Positions 16,101-24,471 of a DNA stretch of 34,222 nt are shown one piece after another. Position 1 is the first letter of the stretch, and each line of letters starts with the position of its first letter. The notes beneath the pieces are model-generated. The model was not told where the DNA came from. It did not search any database and worked only from the letters and a program-made list of their open reading frames with translations. Source of the stretch: Bifidobacteriaceae bacterium (lineage in GTDB: Bacteria; Actinomycetota; Actinomycetes; Actinomycetales; WQXJ01); assembly GCA_031268215.1 (NCBI GenBank), contig JAIRXP010000038.1:1-34222 (forward strand), read 5' to 3'. The translations under genes and the position numbers were made by a program.

Positions 16101-18240
16101 AGCCTTCAGCGGCGCCTTCGAGGGCGGCCTGAGCTTCCGCCAAGTCGATTGCCTCATCACGGCGGTTCCAGTCGATGTTGAGCAATGGCTTGCGAGAATC
16201 GCCGTTGGCGGTGACCTTCAAAGAAACATCTGATTTCACCGTCCCCTTGCTGTCCTGGGAGATCGCGAACGCTTTCAGAGAAGCGGCGATGTCGACTTGA
16301 ACAACTTGGCGGTTGAAGCCAAGCTCAGCGGCTGGAGCGATGGCGCCGGTCGAAAGCGCCTCGGATGTCCAAAAGCTGGATCCAGGCTCGCCTAACGCCT
16401 GGGCGACAGGTCGGCCGGAATCGGCCGGACGCAGCGATACAGCCCCGGGACTCGGCAAGTCATCAGTCGACAGTGCTAGACGCTCAACTTCGTAATCGAT
16501 CTGGCGCACGGCATCAGTCAATTTGGCTGTGCTGTAGTCGATCACTAGCCCGTCTCCGGCCTGGGCCAGGCCTTCGATTCGGGCCATGGCGCCCCGGGGC
16601 AAGTGCTCATTTGGGGACACCACCAAGATGTCGCCGGCTGTTAAGTCGAAGATTGTGTCAGTTAACATTGACTGGGCGTCGGTGTCGGCGCCGATTAGGG
16701 CGTTAGTGAAGTCATCGCCCGCCACGACCGTTTGGGGCGAGACCACGACGGCGTCACTGGCCGGCGCAATGAACTCGTACTTGGCCTCGGTCTTACCAAC
16801 TTGCCCGGCGGCATCGGTCGCTTCCACGATCACCCGGCGCTGGCCGGTGGGAAGCTGTGTGCGGTACTCCCATAGCCAGCCGGAATCCACGGGTTTGACG
16901 GCGGCGGCGCCAATATATCGGTCGCCTTGCCGTAGCAAGACGCTCCGGAGGCCGGCTTCGGCGGTGGCTGAACCGGAGAACACGACTTCGCCTCCAACCT
17001 GCGCCAACTCGATTTGGCTGCCTGGCGCCGGGCTGTCGATTCGGATGGTCGGAGCCGCCCCGGGCGTCGTTTTGGCTGCGAAAAAGCCGGCCCAGATTCC
17101 CGATGCCGTGCCGTCAGTCGCCAGCACCGTCTGGCCCGCCGCTGGGGTCACCGGAGCGCTCAGGGTGACTCCGCCGATTTCGCCGGAGACCGACAGCTTC
17201 TGGTCTCGCTCGACCTGGACGCAATGCAAGCTGACGGCGCCGCTGGGCACGGCGCCGGGCGTCCCGCCTGCCGTGAGGTCGCCCAGAACCAAGCCGTCCT
17301 CGAAGATCGAAGCGTCTTGATCAGGTGCCGCGCCGGCCGTCCAGCCGACCAAGTTCACTCTTAGGCTTGTCAGGTCGCCGCGGGCGGCGACATAGACACG
17401 CCCGTCAGTGTTCAGGCCAGTTGGGACCAGTGCGTATCCTGCTCCTTCGGTCACAGTCGCGACCTCTACTAGGGCGTCCTTGGGGCCGGCCAGCACAGTG
17501 CCGTCCTCGCCTTCGGCCGTGACCTGTAGCCAGCCCCCGGCAGCACGGTCGCGGTCGACTCCGCCTAGCCCGGCCGGGGCGATCAAGGCAGGGGAATCGA
17601 TCCCCGGGATTGGTCCGGCCTCGCCGCCGGCGTTGAGCACCAGGTAAGGGTCAATCGCGGCGCTGCCGCCAGGGCCGGGAAGGCCCCCGGCGCCCGGCTT
17701 GGTGAACGCGGCCTGAAGGGTGACGGAAACTTCGGCGGCGGCATCGGACACCAAGGCGAAATGGCCGTCTTGGTCGGTGTGAATCAGGGCCGCGACTGTC
17801 CCACCGGCCGGACCGGTCATCAGCAGGGGCGCCGCCGAGCGCGGCTCCTCTCCGGCGTCGAGCCAGATCCGGGCCGGCTCCGGTGCTGTGGCGAAGACTT
17901 GCACCAGGAATGATTCTGCGCCGTCGGCTTGAGGTGCTTCGGCCGTGAAATTGACTGGGCTAGCCGGCTCGAGGCTCTTGGCGCCGGGTCCGTCGCGGCC
18001 GTCCAATGGAATAAACCTGCCGCCGTCGGCGGCTTTGGTCAGGGCCTCAAGTGTGCCGGCATAAGCTTTCTCCGGGCCGTCCGTGAAGAACCAGCCGCCC
18101 ACCATGCTAAGGCTCACCACCAGGGCGCTGACCAGGGCGGACACCACCGCCACGCGAATCCGGTGGACTTTGGGCCGGGGGCTGGGCGGCTCTACTGGCT
18201 CGGCCGGACGGCCCCGGGCCGGTCGCTGGCGGCGGCTCAT
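13138..18240 (-). CDS. Giant membrane-anchored VWA-domain surface protein
   Basis: A 1700-residue extracellular protein held by an N-terminal signal anchor (VRIAV-like stretch near residues 27-50, ending GGWFF) and a C-terminal membrane helix (ALLLIGGVAGIVLTVILALV) with an Arg-rich tail. A von Willebrand factor A domain starts near residue 1020. It carries a complete MIDAS: DISGS, then SSGGTPTGEAL, then LVSDGESN, so it should bind a ligand through a divalent metal. The first 1000 residues are beta-rich; a part after about 700 is more mixed. Cysteine pairs (such as CAGDSCP) flank the VWA domain. The ATG overlaps the stop of the PASTA gene (ATGA). No enzyme motif is seen; an adhesin or sensing role is inferred. 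Confidence 0.82.
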   Translation of the reverse strand: MSRRQRPARGRPAEPVEPPSPRPKVHRIRVAVVSALVSALVVSLSMVGGWFFTDGPEKAYAGTLEALTKAADGGRFIPLDGRDGPGAKSLEPASPVNFTAEAPQADGAESFLVQVFATAPEPARIWLDAGEEPRSAAPLLMTGPAGGTVAALIHTDQDGHFALVSDAAAEVSVTLQAAFTKPGAGGLPGPGGSAAIDPYLVLNAGGEAGPIPGIDSPALIAPAGLGGVDRDRAAGGWLQVTAEGEDGTVLAGPKDALVEVATVTEGAGYALVPTGLNTDGRVYVAARGDLTSLRVNLVGWTAGAAPDQDASIFEDGLVLGDLTAGGTPGAVPSGAVSLHCVQVERDQKLSVSGEIGGVTLSAPVTPAAGQTVLATDGTASGIWAGFFAAKTTPGAAPTIRIDSPAPGSQIELAQVGGEVVFSGSATAEAGLRSVLLRQGDRYIGAAAVKPVDSGWLWEYRTQLPTGQRRVIVEATDAAGQVGKTEAKYEFIAPASDAVVVSPQTVVAGDDFTNALIGADTDAQSMLTDTIFDLTAGDILVVSPNEHLPRGAMARIEGLAQAGDGLVIDYSTAKLTDAVRQIDYEVERLALSTDDLPSPGAVSLRPADSGRPVAQALGEPGSSFWTSEALSTGAIAPAAELGFNRQVVQVDIAASLKAFAISQDSKGTVKSDVSLKVTANGDSRKPLLNIDWNRRDEAIDLAEAQAALEGAAEGSSTTLSINLAAALKTTLNASFKWHVDWKWAFWDTDIVIEHYKMWLTQDIKETLKFAATGKLRARMSDKMYKATPAARATEMKKLAEADPILPEARRTVDIGSVYFALGPVPVVIDFEMVANAGFGAYADVHASGTQVFSATYDLGFAYENGKWAPINKFRLREESAGGQFDFTALLSAMPYLRFKGMLYGAAGLTLDLTALLELGAEASGSAQHASASESNGGQGTNGAEFSWSARLDLYLMGSVGAEIDFWGLNKHWNSKELVLAKKTLKEWGGEACAGDSCPEDESSQSGTAPPDPGQESAVGRGNRPLILMMDISGSMQGTPLDEAKQSMQDLLDAQRGGEEIGLYAYPAFGGGCDPGSFVVPVGPVSSVTDLKNAVDALVSSGGTPTGEALQAVVEQLEAEGRTGASIVLVSDGESNCSIDPCEMARQIRARGFEVSIPTVAFNISEAGRTELQCIADATESPAVEVQGDSQDELWELIKDLSVAEVEASLVTPAKAQRDSTTTVEVTISNPSARDLQAVRLSVKAQAGSRDALVKPSLLTVGNLRPGGSATRLITVDPAGLSGKVEIDLLAWADNADAVSVESAISLVDESAISYEPGELLQGDVVAVGDGFAGEDPIAVTDLAGSKSAGEAPVTVSIGAEEVGLAQLLELCRRAVCAVDDPSLLNAIRVAQEIDLTSVYERIATQMAGPEDGPRPLIVTAYSYLFSDSGGRDCSDEYSADEVLAFNTLIATLNRAADAAVREAQEDGYEVYFVADTANALTEWADLSLCSDADQGIKREAGQVSLTEPGRAATAKALARWSQGRERLATSQPPHPLPAPAKRHFLSGLFEPKVAVRMDAHPVASFADIDVTPAGVRTPAVKPGQELVVEGEGYAVGTMVTLMLYLERPVLLGTFQVGPSGMLSAAVAMPAYLPVGSTQLALLGVTDAGQSERLVSELAVEAPVPLSTALLLIGGVAGIVLTVILALVSIRARRRRVRLALS

Positions 18241-19334
18241 TTGACGGCCGCGATCTGGTCGTAACTGCCCAGAAGCTTCAGGTCGAGCAGACTGACGGTG
18301 ACTGAGCGTGGCCGGGTTTCGCCGGCCTTCTGGACGGCTGTGACCGTCACCGTCAGCGTTTGTACCCCACTGACGTTGATGGTTGGTAAAGCCACCGGCG
18401 TCTTTGACGTCAGAGTGACGCGGTGCAGTTCGCGGCCGTCGCCCAGGATTCGCAGGACGGCTTGGTCGTCATCGTCGGCGCGACGGTTGAGGGCCGCGGA
18501 CCCAAGCATTTCCACGCCGTTGCCGCTGATCAGCCAACTGGTCGTGGCCGGGTCTTCGTTTCCGGTTAGGGAAATCTCGCGCTCGTATTGAACGCCGTTG
18601 ATTTCGACTTGCGAGCTGGTCGAGGGCCGGCTGGTGGTGGGCTCTTTGTCCGCCAGTTGGAGTTCGGCCGCCTTGTCCGCCACGTTGAACACGATTTCCT
18701 CCGGCAGGCCGGCGCCGGATCCGGGCACGGTTGACACGATCCGGCCGATCTGCGCGCCAGGCGCGTAAACCCGGACTTGGTTCACCCGCACGCCCATGCC
18801 CATCAGCTCGGACGCTCCTTCGGCTGGGGTCAGGCCAACCACATCTGGCACCACCGCCGGCGTTGACACGACCAACAGAACTTGGGCGGCGTTGTCTATG
18901 GAGACGCCCTGAACCGGCGTCTGCTGAATCACCACGCCGGGCACGCCGGCGGCGGGCCGTTCTTCGACTGCCACGATTTCGCCTGGGACGCCGGCGTCTG
19001 AGAGGGCTTGGCGGGCCTCGGCTTGATTGAGGCCGCGAACATCCGGCATGAGCACGCCGGCACGCTGGCCGTATTCCGGAACAGCGATCAGGACCGGTTC
19101 TGGGGCGGCATGGGGGGCCGTGGCGTTGCCAGCGCGGTTCGAGGCACCCCAGCCCGAGACAAAGGCGAAGGCTCCGAAGGCCGCCACCGCGGCCACACCG
19201 GCGGCGATTCCGCAGATCATGGCCACTCGCTTGGCTCGTTTGATGTTACTCGCCCGCCGCTGTTCGGGGGTTAGCGCTGGAGTGACTGGCTGCGGTTCGG
19301 GCGGCTGGGGTCCAGGCGGCTGGGGGAGGCTCAT
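18237..19334 (-). CDS. Membrane protein with two PASTA domains and an NPCBM-like domain
   Basis: A 365-residue protein starting at the ATG at 19334 (MSLPQPPG); an open frame upstream is not protein-like. It has a Pro-rich cytoplasmic tail, a membrane helix (residues 38-60), two PASTA units (from about 96, MPDVRGLNQAEARQAL; from about 160, VPDVVGLTPAEGASEL) and a C-terminal domain. The last contains VEINGVQYEREISL and LTLTVTAV-like strands of NPCBM type. PASTA domains bind peptidoglycan fragments and NPCBM domains bind glycans, so this is likely a wall-sensing or wall-attaching protein. There is no kinase domain. It overlaps both neighbours by 3-4 nt, which places it in a translationally coupled operon with the VWA and LRV proteins. 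Confidence 0.83.
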   Translation of the reverse strand: MSLPQPPGPQPPEPQPVTPALTPEQRRASNIKRAKRVAMICGIAAGVAAVAAFGAFAFVSGWGASNRAGNATAPHAAPEPVLIAVPEYGQRAGVLMPDVRGLNQAEARQALSDAGVPGEIVAVEERPAAGVPGVVIQQTPVQGVSIDNAAQVLLVVSTPAVVPDVVGLTPAEGASELMGMGVRVNQVRVYAPGAQIGRIVSTVPGSGAGLPEEIVFNVADKAAELQLADKEPTTSRPSTSSQVEINGVQYEREISLTGNEDPATTSWLISGNGVEMLGSAALNRRADDDDQAVLRILGDGRELHRVTLTSKTPVALPTINVSGVQTLTVTVTAVQKAGETRPRSVTVSLLDLKLLGSYDQIAAVK

Positions 19335-19903
19335 AGCGACCCTCCGAACAGGCCCGGCAGGACCCAAATGACCAGGGCAGCGCCCAGTGCCAGCCCCACT
19401 ACCAGCCCAATCGCGATGCCTATCAGGGCCGCCGGCCAACGTCGCGGGCGCTTCTCGGTCGGTGCCGGTGTGGTGGCCGATGCCGCCCGGTCGCCTGGTA
19501 TCGGTGCGGCGAGTTCCAGCGGGTCGGGCTCGGTTGGTGCCGGCGCGGTGGCCGGGTCCGCCGGGTCGCCTGGCAGCGCTGTGTCCGCCGCCACGGCTGG
19601 GTCTGGCAGTGGCTCTGGTTCTGGCGCCGGCTCTGGTTCGGCCGGTGGCTGCGCGGCGGGTTCTGGTGTGATGGGTTCGGGCAGGTCAGGCTCGGTTGGC
19701 GCCGGTGTGTCCGCCGGCAACGCTGAGTCGGCGGGATCCGGTGCCGCCCGAATCCATTCAGCGAGGTCCGGATAGCAGTTTGGATGAGCCAGGATGGCGG
19801 CGCTGAGGTCTGGTCGGTCCAGAGCGATCTGCTGGAGCTTGGTCGCGGCCGTGGCCGGATCCGCCAAAGCGGCCAGTTCCGGGTCGTTCGCATCTTGCGT
19901 CAT
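19331..19903 (-). CDS. Variant leucine-rich-repeat (LRV) domain membrane protein
   Basis: A 190-residue protein. The N-terminus, with ELAALADPATAATKLQQIA, LDRPDLSAAILAHPNCYPDL and AEWI, is the LRV-type helical domain common in actinobacterial membrane proteins. A Pro/Ala/Glu-rich linker (about 65-150) and one membrane helix (about 157-183, ALIGIAIGLVVGLALGAALVIW) follow. The ATG at 19903 is chosen because the LRV domain begins there; the frame is open upstream to 19969. The LRV domain should lie in the cytoplasm. It is the first gene of the three-gene operon and overlaps the PASTA gene by ATGA. The function is unknown; protein binding is likely. Confidence 0.75.
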   Translation of the reverse strand: MTQDANDPELAALADPATAATKLQQIALDRPDLSAAILAHPNCYPDLAEWIRAAPDPADSALPADTPAPTEPDLPEPITPEPAAQPPAEPEPAPEPEPLPDPAVAADTALPGDPADPATAPAPTEPDPLELAAPIPGDRAASATTPAPTEKRPRRWPAALIGIAIGLVVGLALGAALVIWVLPGLFGGSL

Positions 19904-19980
19904 CTCGCCATTGTCCCGGAAATCAGTGCGGTCGCAAAACCTCGATTGGGCCGATTGTCCTACGGCCAACGTGCCGAAAC

Positions 19981-19994
19981 TTGCTCGCGAACAA
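19981..19994. promoter_or_regulatory. 14-bp near-perfect palindrome upstream of the LRV operon
   Basis: TTGCTCG/CGAACAA is self-complementary apart from one mismatched pair. It lies about 80 bp before the LRV gene start, in the gap (19904-20080) between this operon and the end of the ABC permease gene, where the operon promoter should be. No clear -35/-10 pair is visible around it. It may be an operator. Confidence 0.25.
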
Positions 19995-20080
19995 TCGGGT
20001 CGTCATCGGCCAAGAAGCCGGCTATGAGATGGCGTTGAGCGCTGCGCGGCGTTGGGGAATCCGTCAACTGCCTCCAGCGG

Positions 20081-20944
20081 TCAGCGATTCTTCTCTGACC
20101 GGGCATACAGGACGGTCCCGGCCACCAAGCAAATCGCTGTGATCGCGGCCACGCAAGCCAAGTTGACGGCCGGGTTGAATAGCACCACCGCGTCGTATTC
20201 AGGCGATCCGGCGTAAACCACGGCGCGCCCTAGGTCGACGCAGTAGGTCATCGGCATTATGCGGCTGAGCAGCCATAACAGCCCGCTCGACTGGCTGATC
20301 GGGATGATCACACCAGACAAGAACATTTGCGGCATGGTCAGCAGCATGACGGCCATGTTGGCGGTCTTGTTCTTCTTGATGACACCCATCACGATCATTG
20401 CCAGCGCGCCACCTGATAGGCACATCAATGGTGCCAGCGCCGCCAGCGCCAGCAGATGCCATGGCTCTAGGGTCAGCCCCATCACCAGGCCTACGGCCAG
20501 CACGCCCAGGCAGGACACGATCGCCATGAATGACGAGCCAATGATCTTTCCGACCACAATCGCGTACCGCGACACTGGCGAGACCAGCAGTTCGGCTGAA
20601 TAGTCGCCATCCGAATCATCAACCAGACTGGTCATGCCCATGGTCGTCATCATGAACATCATGTTGATCAGCATGCCCACCAGCATGAACCGGCCGAATC
20701 CAAAGCTCAGGCCGCCGGCCATGTTCTGCATCAGGTTGCCGCCAATCAGCCCCATCATCATGAGCGGCATAATCAGGCTCATCGCCAGCATTCCGGGGCT
20801 CTTGACCGTCAGGGTGATGTCGCGAGCCGCCACTGTCACGGCGGCGTTGATTTCGCGCGCCACCCGGGACATCCTCGCGGAGGTGTCCGGCAGCCCGCGC
20901 CGTCCGGGCCCGCCAACTAGACCCTCAGTCAGTTCCGCGCTCAT
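20081..20944 (-). CDS. ABC-2 type transporter permease
   Basis: A 287-residue integral membrane protein with about six hydrophobic segments, including MLAMSLIMPLMMMGLIGG and GVLAVGLVMGLTLEPWHLL. The pattern VDDSDGDYSAELLVSPVSRY, just after the second helix, and MFLSGVIIPISQSSG are typical of ABC-2 exporters of the DrrB/NodJ type. It should form the exit channel for drugs, lipids or peptides in the plasma membrane. The start overlaps the ATPase stop (ATGA), so the two genes are coupled. The substrate cannot be read from sequence. Confidence 0.9.
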   Translation of the reverse strand: MSAELTEGLVGGPGRRGLPDTSARMSRVAREINAAVTVAARDITLTVKSPGMLAMSLIMPLMMMGLIGGNLMQNMAGGLSFGFGRFMLVGMLINMMFMMTTMGMTSLVDDSDGDYSAELLVSPVSRYAIVVGKIIGSSFMAIVSCLGVLAVGLVMGLTLEPWHLLALAALAPLMCLSGGALAMIVMGVIKKNKTANMAVMLLTMPQMFLSGVIIPISQSSGLLWLLSRIMPMTYCVDLGRAVVYAGSPEYDAVVLFNPAVNLACVAAITAICLVAGTVLYARSEKNR

Positions 20945-21780
20945 AGTCCTCGCCCCCTTCTCCCGCCGCCGGTTCGGCCGGAGCCGCTGTACAGCGCTGG
21001 GCCCTCCGCTTCGGTGCCGGATCCGTGGCGGCGCAGATAGTCGACGTACGCGTCTTCCAGGGTTTCCGCGCCGAGCCGCCGCTTCATTTCCGCTGGCGGG
21101 CAGCTAAGCGCGATCTGGCCGCGGTCGATCAGGCAAACGGTGTCCGCTCCTTCGGCTTCATCAATGTAATGCGTGGTCAGGAAGATGGTGGTGCCACATT
21201 CACGGCGTACCCGGTCGAGGTACTCCCACAGGTCGCGGCGGGCTACGGCGTCCAGCCCTTGGGTTGGCTCGTCGAGGAACAGTACATGCGGGGTATGGGT
21301 CAGCGCCCGCACCACCTCGAATTTGCGCTGCATTCCGCCTGACAGCTTGGACACCCGTTTGAACAGGGAATCACCCACGCCGACTATCGATGCCAGTTGC
21401 TCGACTTGCTGGCGGTAGCCGGCCGGCATGGCCTTGTAGGTTGGCCGGTAGGCGTACATGCCGTAGAGGCAGGCGTGGATACGGATGTTCTCCTCAGCCG
21501 TCAAAGTCCTGTCCAGATTGGGTCGCTGGAAGATGATGCCGATGTGATCCCTGACCTGACGGTCCTGGGAGTCGATGTCGTATCCCGCGATCTGGACCCG
21601 TCCGGCGGTTTTCGACAGGGTAGTTGTCAGAATCGAAATGGTGGTGGTCTTGCCTGCACCATTGGGTCCCAGAAACGCGAAGAACTCGCCCTCGGCGACC
21701 TCGAAACTGACTGATTTGACTGACGGCTCTTTGGCCCTCTTGTATCGCTTGACCAGGCCTTCAACCTCGATCACAGCCAT
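20941..21780 (-). CDS. ABC exporter ATPase (DrrA-like)
   Basis: A 279-residue nucleotide-binding subunit: Walker A GPNGAGKTT, Q-loop in GIIFQRPNLD, signature LSGGMQRKFEV, Walker B VLFLDEPTQGLD and H-loop LTTHYIDEAE. The LSGGM signature and the DAVARRDLWEYLD region fit DrrA-type exporters. The ATG at 21780 has GGAGG 5 nt upstream; a longer frame upstream is not needed. It lies downstream of the two-component system on the same strand with a 106-nt gap, suggesting that the sensor controls this exporter, as in antimicrobial-resistance modules. Confidence 0.93.
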   Translation of the reverse strand: MAVIEVEGLVKRYKRAKEPSVKSVSFEVAEGEFFAFLGPNGAGKTTTISILTTTLSKTAGRVQIAGYDIDSQDRQVRDHIGIIFQRPNLDRTLTAEENIRIHACLYGMYAYRPTYKAMPAGYRQQVEQLASIVGVGDSLFKRVSKLSGGMQRKFEVVRALTHTPHVLFLDEPTQGLDAVARRDLWEYLDRVRRECGTTIFLTTHYIDEAEGADTVCLIDRGQIALSCPPAEMKRRLGAETLEDAYVDYLRRHGSGTEAEGPALYSGSGRTGGGRRGRGL

Positions 21781-21886
21781 GGTTGCCTCCTTCATTTGGC
21801 TTATCGCAACCAGGCCAGCCTGCTTGGGTTCTGTAAAGTCCATCTGAACTGAGTCTTAACGCAGTGCAAACAGCCCCAATCGCGCC

Positions 21887-22996
21887 TTAGGGCAGACGGA
21901 CGGTGAACGTTGAACCTTCCCCAGGCTTGGACGCCGCCCAAATGCGGCCGCCGTGCAGGTCCACTATCCGCTTGGCCAGCGCCAGCCCCAGCCCATTGCC
22001 GCCCACCGCTCGGGCTTTGTCGGCGCGGTAGAAGCGTTCAAAGACATGCGGTAAGTCACTTTGCCCGATGCCGTCGCCATGGTCTTCGACTTCGATTCGC
22101 CAACCAGCCCGCTCGCCTGGGGTGCCGGCCGGCTCAGGTGTTAGGCGGACGCTGATACGTCCGTTGGCCGGGCTGAATTTGATGGCGTTGTGCGCCAGGT
22201 TGACCCACACTTGATGGAGAAGCTCTGGCTCACCGGTCACTTGTACCGAGGCGGGCGCTTCGAGTTCGACCTCGACTCCTTTGACGCTCCACTGCGGCTC
22301 AAGGGTCAGTATCACCTCACGGAGCTGTTCATCTAGACGAAATGGCTGGCCTTCGATCTTGGCGTCGTCGAGCGCCGAGAGACGCAGCATATTGGCGCTG
22401 AGAGCCGACAGGCGACGGCATTCGGCAGTGATGATGTCCAGATAGTGCTGTTGAGTGTCCGCGTCCAGGCCCGGTTCTCGCAGCAGGGCGGCGAATCCTT
22501 GGATCGAGGTCAGGGGAGATTGGATCTCATGCGACACATTGGAGATGAAATCCTGCCGTTGCTGTTCAACTGTGCCCAGTTCGCGGGCCATCCGGTTGAC
22601 GGAGTCGATCATTTCGCTGAACGGTCCCCGGCCCGGGTCTTCAATTCGGACATCGAAGTCGCCTTGGCTGATCTGTTCGAGTGCGTCCAGCACGCTTCGG
22701 CCGGTGTTGGTCCGGTCGCCGCCGATTCTCCAGAGCACTTGTGCTCCCAGGAAGGCAACCAGTAGGCCAATCAGTACTTGGAGCATGTAGTCCAGTGGCT
22801 CGGGCGGCCGGCCGGTCCACCCGAACAGGGCCTTGACCCCCAGCCAGCCGATCAGTTGTGCCACCCAGAACCAAGCGAAGCCGGCCAGAACCGCCCATCG
22901 GCTGGGCCGGTTGGGGCGGATGGGTTCTTCCGCCCTGGCATCTCCGGTGCTGGATGCGGGGCTGGGAGGTGGGCGGTCGGCATCGTCCATGGTCAA
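21887..22996 (-). CDS. Sensor histidine kinase
   Basis: A 369-residue membrane kinase (TTG start at 22996; ATG at 22990 is nearly as good). Two membrane helices (about 34-60 and 67-92) are joined by only a few residues, so there is almost no extracellular sensor loop; such short-loop sensors usually read signals within the membrane or through a partner transporter. A HAMP-like linker follows, then the H box VSHEIQSPLTSIQGF (His156), the N box (NLAHNAIKFSP), and G boxes (EDHGDGIG, GNGLGLALAK). It overlaps the response regulator gene. It is probably coupled to the adjacent ABC exporter. Confidence 0.92.
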   Translation of the reverse strand: MTMDDADRPPPSPASSTGDARAEEPIRPNRPSRWAVLAGFAWFWVAQLIGWLGVKALFGWTGRPPEPLDYMLQVLIGLLVAFLGAQVLWRIGGDRTNTGRSVLDALEQISQGDFDVRIEDPGRGPFSEMIDSVNRMARELGTVEQQRQDFISNVSHEIQSPLTSIQGFAALLREPGLDADTQQHYLDIITAECRRLSALSANMLRLSALDDAKIEGQPFRLDEQLREVILTLEPQWSVKGVEVELEAPASVQVTGEPELLHQVWVNLAHNAIKFSPANGRISVRLTPEPAGTPGERAGWRIEVEDHGDGIGQSDLPHVFERFYRADKARAVGGNGLGLALAKRIVDLHGGRIWAASKPGEGSTFTVRLP

Positions 22997-23670
22997 ATGT
23001 CCTCCAGACGATAGCCGAGCCCCCGTACGGTTACGATCCTGAAGCCAGCTCCGGAGCTAGGCCCGAATCTATCGCGCAGACGGTTGATGTGGACGTCGAG
23101 GGTGCGTTCGTTGCCGTCGAAGTCGAATCCCCAGACCTCGTCCAGAATCTGGGTCCGGGTGAGGGTCCGGCCCTTGTGGCTGGCCAGGAAGAACAACAGG
23201 TTGAACTCCTTCAGCGGCAGGTTCAAACTGGCTTGGCCAAGGCTTGCCAAGTGACTGGCGTTGTCCAGGGTCAAGGCGCCGGCCTGGGCTACTTGTTCGA
23301 CCACTTTGCGGTAGCGGCGCAGCAGCGCCTTGACGCGGGCGATCAACTCGAGTGGTTCAAAGGGCTTGACCAGGTAATCGTCGGCGCCGGCGTCGAAGCC
23401 GCGCACTTTGTCACCCAATTGGCCTTTGGCCGTGAGCATCAGCAGCGGCAGGTCCGGGTAGTAACGGCGGGCGGCCCGGCAGAAGTCGGTGCCGTCCATG
23501 TGCGGCATCATGGCGTCCACCACGCACAGGTCAACTTGGGCTTCGCCCAGCACGCGCAGGGCCTCGCGACCGTCGCCGGCCACCAGGGTGGAGTAACCGG
23601 CGCCTCGCAGCAGGGCCTGGAGCAGCTCGCGGATGTGTGGGTCGTCATCTATCGCCAAAATCGCGCCCAC
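22993..23670 (-). CDS. OmpR-family response regulator
   Basis: A 225-residue regulator. The receiver domain has the acidic pocket Asp8-Asp10, phosphoacceptor Asp52 (VVDAMMPHMDG), Thr80 and Lys102. The C-terminal winged helix has LPLKEFNLLFFLASHKG, RTLTRTQILDEVWG and RTLDVHINRLRDRF. The GTG at 23670 is chosen because the receiver begins there and GGAAGGAG lies 6 nt upstream; the upstream extension is not domain-like. It overlaps the kinase gene by TTGA-type coupling. Confidence 0.93.
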   Translation of the reverse strand: MGAILAIDDDPHIRELLQALLRGAGYSTLVAGDGREALRVLGEAQVDLCVVDAMMPHMDGTDFCRAARRYYPDLPLLMLTAKGQLGDKVRGFDAGADDYLVKPFEPLELIARVKALLRRYRKVVEQVAQAGALTLDNASHLASLGQASLNLPLKEFNLLFFLASHKGRTLTRTQILDEVWGFDFDGNERTLDVHINRLRDRFGPSSGAGFRIVTVRGLGYRLEDI

Positions 23671-23705
23671 TTGCGCTCCTTCCCGCTGCGGCTGTTCGCC
23701 AAGAT

Positions 23706-23735
23706 TGTGTACCTCTAACGTAAACGCAGCGTCAA
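23706..23735 (-). promoter_or_regulatory. Probable promoter of the two-component/ABC operon
   Basis: On the minus strand TTGACG (23735-23730) and TACACA (23711-23706) are separated by 18 bp, close to the SigA-type consensus, 36 bp before the response regulator start. No activator repeats are obvious between them. Confidence 0.45.
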
Positions 23736-23913
23736 CTTGCTCGTGACGAAGCGGGGCCCACAAGCGGCACTCGGGCCTAACGTCCGCGAGTAGGTCGAAG
23801 AATCGATACCTTCCGGTTTCTCGTCGGTGCTGTGGCCGTTGAACTCGGAGCATTTCCCGCGCCGCGATGAAGGGGGCCTTCGGCGCGCTCTTGTCCCGAC
23901 CCGGCAGTGTCGC

Positions 23914-24471
23914 CTACTTGCTGATCGATTGGGCTAACCGGGCGGCAACTGTGGGGGCGTCTCTTGCCAGGGCTTCCAGGACTGCGGCGGGCGTGGCGTG
24001 GGGCGCCCGCCACGCCCGGGCGATGTCGCAGACGATCCTGGCGAGCGTCCGCGGGTGGCCGGCCTGCAGGCCGACCAAGAACTCATCCGGCCCGATAGCC
24101 CGTACACCCCACACCTGGAGCGCGACGTCGGGGAAGTCAGATAGGTTTTTCGTGACAATAACTGGTGCGCCGGACTCGATGGCTGCGGCCAGGACATGGC
24201 GGTCGCCGGGGTCGGGAAGGGCAAACTGGTCTACCCACCGTTCATGGCCGGTGACCTCGACATCCCGCAGGGAGGCGTTCATCAGGATGCGAGTGCGGGT
24301 CAACCGTTCAAGCGACAGGTCGGGCCGGTTTCTTTGGAGGTTGACGAACACCTCGTCCAGGATTTTGGCGGTCCATTTCGGTTGGGCTAGTCCGGCTATG
24401 CCAACCCGGATGAGCATATCCCGCAACGTGGATGGGTACAGGACGTTGGCGTCGTATACCACCAACTCCAT
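23914..24471 (-). CDS. PIN-domain toxin
   Basis: A 185-residue PIN protein with catalytic acids Asp8 (VVYDANVLYPS), Glu in ILDEVFVNL and Asp in LPDPGDRHVLAAAI; then VIVTKNLSDFP. The DPGDRHVLAAA motif is typical of a longer VapC-like family in actinobacteria, with a C-terminal helical extension after about residue 130. The ATG overlaps the HTH gene by one base (TGATG). The pair is probably a type II toxin-antitoxin module, with the toxin acting as an RNase. Confidence 0.85.
   Translation of the reverse strand: MELVVYDANVLYPSTLRDMLIRVGIAGLAQPKWTAKILDEVFVNLQRNRPDLSLERLTRTRILMNASLRDVEVTGHERWVDQFALPDPGDRHVLAAAIESGAPVIVTKNLSDFPDVALQVWGVRAIGPDEFLVGLQAGHPRTLARIVCDIARAWRAPHATPAAVLEALARDAPTVAARLAQSISK

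Noticed and set aside
23671..23853. N-terminal extension of the response regulator
   Set aside because: It would cover the likely promoter; the receiver domain starts at the GTG at 23670 with a good Shine-Dalgarno.
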